From an uncultured Chlorobiales bacterium (GTDB lineage: Bacteria > Bacteroidota > Chlorobiia > Chlorobiales > Chlorobiaceae), in the NCBI GenBank assembly GCA_903901395.1, contig CAIUQW010000239.1, positions 1-5,615 on the forward strand: a stretch of 5,615 bases of DNA, read 5' to 3'. Below are positions 1 through 4,316 of the stretch, piece by piece (the first letter of the stretch is position 1; each line of letters opens with the position of its first letter). A program made the translations under genes and the position numbers. Under the pieces are notes generated by a model, which saw only the letters and a program-made list of their open reading frames with translations, ran no database searches and was not told the origin of the DNA.

Positions 1-96
1 GCCCGAACCCGCGCCCGCAAGCACCATCACGGGGCCTTCGGTGGCAAGCACGGCCTCGCGCTGAACGTCGTTGAGTTCCCGGAGAAAATCTGTCAA
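1..96 (-). CDS. UvrD/PcrA/Rep-type DNA helicase, N-terminal fragment (runs off left edge)
   Basis: Translating the minus strand from a TTG at 96-94 gives 32 residues that begin MTDFLRELNDVQREAV and end VMVLAGAGSG at the window edge. LNxxQREAV is the Q-motif of superfamily 1A helicases. AGAGSG is the first part of their Walker A motif (GxGxGKT), so the cut falls two residues before the catalytic lysine-threonine. Such helicases unwind DNA 3' to 5' using ATP in repair and replication restart. UvrD, PcrA and Rep cannot be told apart from 32 residues. No clear Shine-Dalgarno sequence precedes the TTG. An in-frame GTG at 132-130 would add 12 residues, and the frame is closed by TGA codons further upstream (around 154 and 163). 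I prefer the TTG because homologues usually start a few residues before the Q-motif. The gene lies 166 bases downstream of the TPR gene on the same strand. The family call is firm; the start is not. Confidence 0.85.
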   Translation of the reverse strand, partial: MTDFLRELNDVQREAVLATEGPVMVLAGAGSG

Positions 97-180
97 AGCT
101 GCTGAAAATAAAAGGTTAGCGGCCCGCGTCACCAGATGGAGTGCGCCAGGCCATCACAAAGCTCAGGAGAATTTCGCACA

Positions 181-207
181 TCCCCGCTCGAATTACAAAT
201 GCGGGGA
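181..207 (-). terminator. Hairpin between TPR gene and helicase gene, possible terminator
   Basis: TCCCCGC at 181-187 and GCGGGGA at 201-207 form a perfect 7-bp GC-rich stem with a 13-base loop, 56 bases past the stop codon of the TPR gene. No T-tract follows on either strand, so it is not a classical intrinsic terminator. It could be a transcript-stabilising hairpin or an operator for the helicase gene. Confidence 0.28.
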
Positions 208-262
208 GAGGAAAGATTTTGGGGGCCGGGCAGGCACGATGGAGCTGAGGGCTGGAGGTTGG

Positions 263-1720
263 TTAGCGCTTTTTCGCGGATTCGAGCTGTTGGGTTATGT
301 CTTTAATATTCTTTTCTGCTATCTGAAGCTGACCTCGCGCTCCAATCCGCTCAAAGATATCGCGAGCTTGTTGATGCGATTTCAACGCCTCTTCCAGCTT
401 TCCTTGCTGAGCGTACACATTACCGATGTTGCCAAAAGAGTTCGCCTGACCAAAAAGGTTGCCCATTTTCCGCTTTATTTCCAACGACTGCTGATGCGAC
501 CTCAGCGCCTCTTCCGGCTTCCCTTGCTGTAAGTAAACATTGCCGATGTTGCCAAGTTCGGTTGCCTGACCGACGAGATTGCTGATCTTTTGATTTATTT
601 GCAGCGACTCCTGATGAAATCTCAGTGATTCTTCCAGTTTGCCCCGATCTGCGTAAACGAGACCGATGTTGCCGAGTTCATTTGCCTGACCGATCAGGTT
701 TCCTATTCTTTGATTTATTTCCAGCGACTCCTGATGCGATATCAGCGCTTTTTCCATATCCCCTTGCTCAAAGTAAACAAGACCGATGTTGCCAAGTTCA
801 TTTGCCTGGAACAACAGATTGCCAATCTTTCGGTCTATTTCAAGTGCCTGCTGAAGCGATTGCAGCGCCTCTGCGAGGTTGCCTTCTTGTAAATACACAA
901 GACCAATGTTGCCCAGATTGGCAGCCTGTCCAACAGGGTCGCCTATCTTCCGGCTAATTCCCAGCGACTGCTGAAAAAATTGCAGCGCAGCGTCCAGATT
1001 CCCTTGATTCAAGAACACATAGCCAATGTTGCAGAGGCCGGTTGCCTGGCCAAGCGCGTTGCCAAACTTCCTGTCAATTTCGAGCGACTGCTGATAAAAT
1101 TTTATCGCCGCTTCCAGGTTGCCTTGATTTTCGTACAACATACCGATGCTGCCCAAATAAATACTTTCATACGTTGCGTCTCCTTTTTGTCGGGCTAATT
1201 GCAGTCCTTCAAGAAAAACTTTCTCAGCGTTTGAATAGTTTGAAACGAAATACCATGAAATCCCGGCATTCAGATATGCAGACATAGTTGGCAGCAAACT
1301 TATCAACTGCTGATAGTTTTGTGCCGCGACCTCATAAGAGCCAACTTTGAAATTCTTTTCAGCACTATCAAATAACTGCTTTGCTTTTGCCTTTTTCTCG
1401 GCAGCGATACTCTTCAGTTCTCTATCGAAACCAGATGCAATCGCTTTCTGAAAAATCTCTCCCTTAGGTCCTCTAACCGTTTCGAACCCTTCCTGAACAT
1501 TCTTCGTCACATTGCCAACGTTACCGTTGACATTGGACGCCAGCACAATGGCAAGCGAGAGCACCACCGTCACTGTAAGGTGAATTCGCTTTCCCTCAAG
1601 CTTTCGCAGAACCGGAAATCGCTCACGCTGAACTTTGGTAAAACTCAGCCCAAGCAACAGTACCGCGATGACGGCCACGAAGGAAAACAGATACCCGAGT
1701 TCGATGAGAACGTTGTTCAT
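263..1720 (-). CDS. Membrane-anchored tetratricopeptide-repeat (TPR) protein, 485 aa
   Basis: The protein has two hydrophobic segments near its N-terminus (about residues 5-26 and 46-62). They are joined by a strongly basic loop (residues 29-45: K29, R32, R34, R39, K40, K44, R45). By the positive-inside rule this loop is cytoplasmic, which puts the long C-terminal part in the periplasm; this topology is inferred. Residues about 110-180 hold more divergent TPR-like helices. Residues 181-460 are seven consecutive 40-residue repeats without a single indel, of the type NIGLVY..QGNLEEAL..HQQSLEI.RKIGNL.GQA.ELG. The C-terminus is a short lysine-rich tail ending SAKKR. TPR arrays form superhelical scaffolds that bind proteins; no enzymatic domain is visible and the partner is unknown. 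The ATG at 1720 lacks a clear Shine-Dalgarno sequence but directly precedes the first membrane segment. The TPR call is firm; the cellular role is unknown. Confidence 0.93.
   Translation of the reverse strand: MNNVLIELGYLFSFVAVIAVLLLGLSFTKVQRERFPVLRKLEGKRIHLTVTVVLSLAIVLASNVNGNVGNVTKNVQEGFETVRGPKGEIFQKAIASGFDRELKSIAAEKKAKAKQLFDSAEKNFKVGSYEVAAQNYQQLISLLPTMSAYLNAGISWYFVSNYSNAEKVFLEGLQLARQKGDATYESIYLGSIGMLYENQGNLEAAIKFYQQSLEIDRKFGNALGQATGLCNIGYVFLNQGNLDAALQFFQQSLGISRKIGDPVGQAANLGNIGLVYLQEGNLAEALQSLQQALEIDRKIGNLLFQANELGNIGLVYFEQGDMEKALISHQESLEINQRIGNLIGQANELGNIGLVYADRGKLEESLRFHQESLQINQKISNLVGQATELGNIGNVYLQQGKPEEALRSHQQSLEIKRKMGNLFGQANSFGNIGNVYAQQGKLEEALKSHQQARDIFERIGARGQLQIAEKNIKDITQQLESAKKR
341..1180 (-). 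repeat. Seven tandem 120-bp units encoding the 40-residue TPRs
   Basis: Codons 181-460 of the TPR gene consist of seven diverged 120-bp units in exact register. On the plus strand the period shows as recurring phrases such as 'accgatgttgcc', 'cgactgctgatgcgat' and 'cttccagnttgcc' every 120 bases. The same periodicity keeps several antisense frames open, and these are not genes. Such an array can gain or lose whole repeats by unequal recombination without breaking the reading frame. Confidence 0.9.
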
Positions 1721-1756
1721 GTGGTCAGTGGCTGATTGGGGTTGGTACAGACGTTC

Positions 1757-1785
1757 TATTATTTACACAATATCAGCAAAAACAA
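1757..1785 (-). promoter_or_regulatory. Possible sigma-70-type promoter of the TPR gene
   Basis: On the minus strand TTGTTT (1785-1780) is followed after 17 bases by ATAATA (1762-1757), in the AT-rich part of the 114-base gap between phhB and the TPR gene. Transcription would start roughly 30 bases before the ATG. The -10 box is one base out of phase with the consensus, so this is only a candidate. Confidence 0.3.
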
Positions 1786-1797
1786 TGATAAATCAGC

Positions 1798-1818
1798 GTT
1801 GCTTCTCGAAACAGCAAC
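1798..1818 (-). terminator. Small hairpin downstream of phhB, weak terminator candidate
   Basis: GTTGCT at 1798-1803 and AGCAAC at 1813-1818 form a 6-bp stem with a 9-base loop, 17 bases past the phhB stop codon. The nearest T-run on the minus strand begins well after the stem, so termination efficiency would be doubtful. Confidence 0.22.
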
Positions 1819-1834
1819 CAGCCGCCCTCCCTCA

Positions 1835-2170
1835 TCAACCCAGTTTTTCAGTCTTCGACGCCATGATGAGGTCGTTCAGGTGGATGCCCCCAATAGCATG
1901 TGTCCACCAGGAGACGGTCACTTTGCCCCATTCGGTCAGGAGCGCCGGATGATGTCCCTCGGATTCGGCGAGCTGGCCAACCCTGACGGTGAAGTCGAGT
2001 GCATCCTTGAAATCCTTGAAAGTGAAAACCCTGACAAGCTTCGGGGTTCCGGAATCATCGACAACGTGCCACTCCGGGAGGTAGGAGAGTTGCCGCTGAA
2101 GCTCTTCCGGAGCCATCGGAGCCGCCGTCCCTTCACAGGGCACGCAATGCTTGTTTTCCAGTTGTGTCAT
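1835..2170 (-). CDS. phhB: Pterin-4a-carbinolamine dehydratase (4a-hydroxytetrahydrobiopterin dehydratase), 111 aa
   Basis: This cytoplasmic enzyme dehydrates 4a-hydroxytetrahydropterin to quinonoid dihydropterin, recycling the pterin cofactor after aromatic hydroxylation. The family signature is complete and correctly spaced: E69-x3-H73-H74-P75, then W81, H91 and D100. This matches the usual [EDKH]-x3-H-[HN]-P...[WYF]...[HW]...D pattern. A CVPC element at residues 9-12 precedes an acidic/Gly stretch, as in many bacterial members. Length fits the family (about 95-115 aa). The ATG at 2170 is preceded by a modest AAGAGA Shine-Dalgarno-like element about 7 bases upstream. No phenylalanine hydroxylase gene lies in the window, so the pterin user is unknown. 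Green sulfur bacteria are known to make glycosylated tetrahydrobiopterin, one possible substrate pool (inference). The gene lies upstream of the TPR gene with a 114-base gap, so co-transcription is uncertain. Confidence 0.95.
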   Translation of the reverse strand: MTQLENKHCVPCEGTAAPMAPEELQRQLSYLPEWHVVDDSGTPKLVRVFTFKDFKDALDFTVRVGQLAESEGHHPALLTEWGKVTVSWWTHAIGGIHLNDLIMASKTEKLG

Positions 2171-2479
2171 AACGTGTTCTCTTATCTTGATTTCAATAGA
2201 TCAGTACCTGCTCCGGCAGGAAGCGCCAGCGGAAAGCCGCAGAGCCTTTTCGCTATTTCAACCGCACGATGCGCCCCAGAGTTGCGCCCCGGCAATTTCA
2301 GTAAAAACCGAAAACCTCGTCAAAGCCCCGTATCTTTTTGTTTTTCCTTGCTCTATAAGCCTTCAGTATCCTGCATCGCCTGACAAGCGTCCAGACTCTC
2401 TCAAGAAGTGGAGACACTTATCCTGTGGTTTATGAAATCAATTCAACATTCTGGCCGGTAAACGTTTCAGAAAAGTGGA
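2171..2479. other. Gene-free stretch upstream of phhB
   Basis: No convincing coding region is visible on either strand. A perfect 5-bp hairpin, CCTGC-TCCG-GCAGG, lies at 2207-2220, 37 bases before the phhB start and probably in its leader. A weak minus-strand promoter candidate has TTGACG (2323-2318) and TGAAAT (2300-2295) with a 17-base spacer. A second small hairpin, AAGTG-GAGA-CACTT, lies at 2406-2419. A 39-codon GTG frame at 2417-2298 on the minus strand is too short to support. The stretch should contain the phhB promoter and perhaps the eroded upstream part of the doc remnant. Confidence 0.5.
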
Positions 2480-2752
2480 GTGAAATATCCTCGCAAAATA
2501 ACATACAAACCTGAGGTCAGCGCTTTGCCGTAGCTGCCGTCAGAGATTACGGGTGTCGGGCATGGCACCGGCTTGTTATCGATGAAGCCGTTTTTCGACG
2601 GAAACAAACGTGTTGGCGCAGTTTAAGGCATCGGTTTCCTCACGCTGAACGGTTAGGATTTCGAATCATTGGACAACGATCTCGTAGAAATGGTTTACGG
2701 CACCGGCCGAAGCGAACTCGACAAAGCCGATGTCGCACTTTTTATGCGGTGA
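2480..2752 (+). pseudogene. Degenerate doc (death-on-curing, Fic/Doc family) toxin gene remnant
   Basis: One plus-strand frame reads as a Doc-family protein interrupted by stops. It opens with MKYPRKITYKPEV (GTG at 2480), resembling the start of Doc-like proteins. After a TAG (2531) it continues TGVGHGTGLLS, resembling the GVRDxGLLESA segment. It then jumps to KPFFDGNKRVGAV (2585-2623), which is the Fic/Doc loop HPFx[D/E]GNKR. TAA (2624) and TAG (2654) interrupt the C-terminal part, GFLTLNG then DFESLDNDLVEMVYG and ELDKADVALFMR, which ends at TGA (2750). About 90 codons remain of a usual 125, and the missing part lies between GLLS and KPFF, so an internal deletion is likely. The family's catalytic His is Lys here. 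Intact Doc proteins AMPylate or phosphorylate targets such as EF-Tu. No antitoxin gene is recognisable upstream. The core motif is firm; the 5' limit is uncertain. Confidence 0.78.
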
Positions 2753-2794
2753 TGGTGCCGGAGTACATGGCTGGTTTTCTTTCACGTTATTTTT

Positions 2795-3385
2795 TTATAA
2801 AGAAATTTTCTTGTACGCCGGGTCGTAAATTTTTTCCTTACCCCAAATCTCATCGAGATATGTTTGGTTTGCAAGAATCAATGCATATAACTTGAAATGA
2901 TCACCGATGTTCAATTCGTTGATTTCTGGATTCAGAATAACTTTCGTCACAAACACCAATATATTGGATGTTGAATTTATTAATTCATAACAATTAAACG
3001 CTATAAGTCCGTTACCGCTCTCAACGAAAGCAGTACTTGTATATGTGAAGCCGTTATTCCCAAACCGGGTTCTTAGGTCGCTTAACGTTGTTTTTCCAAA
3101 AACGAAGCCATTGAAATGGGTTTTTGTTGACTTTTTTTCTTCTAACCAGTCGTATTCAATATATACAACCTTTCCGTGTTGTACAGTGATTGAAATCTCA
3201 TTCCCGTCTTTGGTTTTATATTTCCTTATTTGCGTATCCCCATTCTTTTCATGGTTAATAAGGGATAGGGTCAGTTTTTTCAACTTCGATGTATTATCTC
3301 CTATTTTTACTCCTTAAATGCTGGTTTCAGCGAACCCTTTTACTGAAAAAAGAAGGAATAAAAAAAAGAAAACGATGCGTTTCAT
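2795..3385 (-). pseudogene. Secreted protein of unknown function, interrupted by an ochre codon at position 24
   Basis: A frame from an ATG at 3385 encodes a textbook signal peptide: MKR, a hydrophobic core IVFFFLFLLFSV, and a likely cleavage after GFA before ETSI. Codon 24 is TAA (3316-3314). The same frame then stays open for 172 more codons, beginning GVKIGDNTSKLKKL. The ATG has a strong Shine-Dalgarno sequence, which the internal start does not. Without the stop the product would be about 196 residues. As it stands, only the part after a TTG at 3283 (162 residues) could be made, and it would lack the signal peptide. Two similar phrases, GVKIGDNTSKL and GFVFGKTTLSDLRTRFG, suggest a duplicated small domain reminiscent of SmpA/OmlA-like outer-membrane accessory folds; this is inference. 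I do not recognise the family. The gene is AT-rich compared with phhB and mutS2. A sequencing error at one base is an alternative explanation. Confidence 0.65.
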
Positions 3386-3388
3386 ATT

Positions 3389-3395
3389 CTCTCCC
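3389..3395 (-). promoter_or_regulatory. Strong Shine-Dalgarno sequence fixing the original start of the secreted-protein gene
   Basis: The minus strand reads GGGAGAG, then AAT, then ATG (3385), with 5 bases between the GGAG core and the start. This is the best ribosome binding site near this gene, and it supports the ATG of the signal-peptide segment as the ancestral start rather than the TTG at 3283. Confidence 0.7.
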
Positions 3396-3418
3396 AAGAA
3401 ACAGCATTAATTAGATTG

Positions 3419-3437
3419 ATCCGTATAAGAAGCGGAT
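3419..3437. repeat. Short inverted repeat upstream of the secreted-protein gene
   Basis: ATCCG (3419-3423) and CGGAT (3433-3437) form an inverted repeat with a 9-base centre. It sits 34 bases upstream of the ATG at 3385, in the 152-base gap after hicA. It could be an operator or chance; a 5-bp arm is weak evidence. I see no other feature in that gap apart from general AT-richness. Confidence 0.25.
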
Positions 3438-3537
3438 TGTTGATTTTTAGTCCATATAAAACATAAACAGTAAGTATTGAAAAAAATTGCGCAACGCTCA
3501 TCATTTCAAGATATAGCCACATTGTCTTCTCAACTGT

Positions 3538-3765
3538 TCAGGCTTTTGGTTTAAGCAGCTCATCAACCGTTAACTTTATATCTTTTGCAATTTGCCGAAG
3601 CAATATTGGCGATATGTCACGACCGACATGACATGGAACCGTGGTACAGCGGCCATCCGGGTGACGAAACTGCTTGTGCGAGCCACGTTGCCGAACTTCG
3701 AAAAATCCAAGCGCCTCAAGCAATGCAATAACCTCACGAGGTTTGAGAACAGGCAACTGTCCCAT
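3538..3765 (-). CDS. hicA: HicA family toxin (mRNA interferase), 75 aa
   Basis: HicA toxins are small double-stranded-RNA-binding-fold ribonucleases that cleave mRNA and arrest translation when not bound by HicB. The sequence has the family layout: an N-terminal LPVLKPREVIALLEALGF helix region, the catalytic motif RxRGSHKQFRHPDGR with the active-site His at residue 30, a TVPCHVGRDISP strand-turn, and the C-terminal helix ILLRQIAKDIKLTVDELL. Length is normal for the family. It starts 4 bases after the hicB stop codon, so the two are almost certainly translated from one transcript, with antitoxin first. The immediate Shine-Dalgarno region is poor, which fits translational coupling to hicB and would keep toxin below antitoxin. 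All expected key residues are present, so it may be active. Confidence 0.93.
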   Translation of the reverse strand: MGQLPVLKPREVIALLEALGFFEVRQRGSHKQFRHPDGRCTTVPCHVGRDISPILLRQIAKDIKLTVDELLKPKA

Positions 3766-3769
3766 GTTT

Positions 3770-3979
3770 TCACGCCACGATGACGTTCTGAGTGCCGATA
3801 AATTCAGATTCTAACTTTGGGTCGCCATCCTCAAGCAACATCTCAACGACTTCCCGAAGATTTTTATTTAACTCATCCAGAGTTTCAGCTTGAGTATGCG
3901 CTCCCTGAAATCCAGGGATGAAGCCTATATACAAGCCAGTATCAGGACAACGTTCAACAATTGCCGTATAGCTTTTCAT
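3770..3979 (-). CDS. hicB: HicB family antitoxin, short form, 69 aa
   Basis: HicB binds and blocks the HicA active site. The protein shows the partial RNase H-like fold of the family: YTAIVERCPDTGLYIGFIPGF (residues 4-24, two strands and the conserved PG), then GAHTQAETLDELNKNLREVVEMLLEDG (26-52), the Gly/His-containing turn and main helix. It ends at residue 69 without the C-terminal helix-turn-helix or ribbon-helix-helix domain that longer HicB proteins use to repress their own promoter. DNA-binding autoregulation is therefore not evident. The ATG at 3979 has an AAGGAA Shine-Dalgarno sequence (3993-3988) 8 bases upstream. It is first in the hicBA operon, with hicA 4 bases downstream. Confidence 0.92.
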   Translation of the reverse strand: MKSYTAIVERCPDTGLYIGFIPGFQGAHTQAETLDELNKNLREVVEMLLEDGDPKLESEFIGTQNVIVA

Positions 3980-4151
3980 AAAAATAGTTCCTTGTGATAA
4001 TTACATATGGTTTCAGTATAACTCCCCTTGCTTCGTTTTCAGACGATGGAGCGGATTCGGGCAGAGCCACAACTTCCGTTCTTACCGCACTCAATCGCGA
4101 CACCAATACATCTGGCCAATTTTCCCCTGAATCAATGTAGTATTTCGTCAT
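3954..4151 (-). CDS. Doubtful small ORF overlapping the hicB start, 65 aa
   Basis: An ATG at 4151 with a GGGGA Shine-Dalgarno sequence 4 bases upstream opens a 65-codon frame. It starts MTKYYIDSGENWPDVLVSRL and ends in YEKLYGNC, overlapping the first 26 bases of hicB in another frame. The first half looks protein-like. The last third is the hicB leader read through and may be non-native, so the frame could be the truncated head of an older gene. I recognise no family. The likely hicB promoter lies inside this frame, which argues against a conserved operon partner. It may be a real small gene, a remnant, or chance. Confidence 0.3.
   Translation of the reverse strand: MTKYYIDSGENWPDVLVSRLSAVRTEVVALPESAPSSENEARGVILKPYVIITRNYFYEKLYGNC
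4015..4042 (-). promoter_or_regulatory. Probable promoter of the hicBA operon
   Basis: On the minus strand CTGAAA (4042-4037) is separated by 16 bases from TATACT (4020-4015), a near-consensus sigma-70 -10 box. Transcription would begin near 4008, giving a leader of about 29 bases that contains the hicB ribosome binding site. No convincing inverted repeat overlaps it, in line with a HicB that lacks a DNA-binding domain. Confidence 0.45.
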
Positions 4152-4224
4152 AAAATCCCCATGTGGTTCCGTCAATCTGACACCACAGCCCCCAGTTTTT
4201 TTTCGGATTGCCGAGTCGGCCCCT

Positions 4225-4235
4225 CCCCCCCCCCC
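4225..4235. repeat. Homopolymer run of 11 C residues
   Basis: Eleven consecutive C residues, preceded by CCCCT, lie in the 165-base gap between the small minus-strand ORF and mutS2, about 80 bases before the mutS2 start. Tracts this long slip easily during replication and sequencing. The remainder of the gap (4152-4316) contains a T8 run at 4196-4203 and AT-rich sequence around 4260-4280 that may carry the mutS2 promoter, but no clear -35/-10 pair. Confidence 0.85.
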
Positions 4236-4316
4236 AACAAAATCCCTCGCCTTCAGCTTTTTCGGGATTATCTTTTATCTTGGCGTCGGTAAGCGTGAAC
4301 GAAGTGAAACAGTGTT

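Noticed and set aside
71..1287. Several plus-strand frames (71-532, 625-957, 710-892, 980-1198, 1042-1287)
   Set aside because: They lie antisense to the TPR gene, and their repeating phrases merely mirror the 120-bp repeat unit; that periodicity explains why they stay open.
1736..2383. 215-codon plus-strand frame over phhB
   Set aside because: It is antisense to phhB, which has a complete family signature. The frame spans both intergenic regions and shows no domain.
2298..2417. 39-codon minus-strand GTG frame with an AGGA just upstream, basic in composition
   Set aside because: It is too short, starts right after a stop codon, and matches no family I recognise. It is probably chance in the phhB leader.
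2359..2518. Open plus-strand stretch without an ATG, ending in SSQNNIQT, just upstream of and overlapping the doc remnant
   Set aside because: I considered it as an antitoxin remnant, but it has no start codon and no recognisable Phd, AbrB or other antitoxin motif.
3045..3317. 90-codon plus-strand frame
   Set aside because: It is antisense to the secreted-protein pseudogene, whose opposite strand has a signal peptide, ribosome site and coherent protein sequence.
3480..3497. Possible intrinsic terminator after hicA (GCG-TTG-CGC followed by seven T on the minus strand)
   Set aside because: The stem is only 3 bp. The T-run is suggestive, but the hairpin is too short to support a terminator call.
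3592..3783. 63-codon plus-strand frame and an overlapping minus-strand frame (3576-3773) at hicA
   Set aside because: Both are shadows of hicA in other frames; hicA has clear family motifs.
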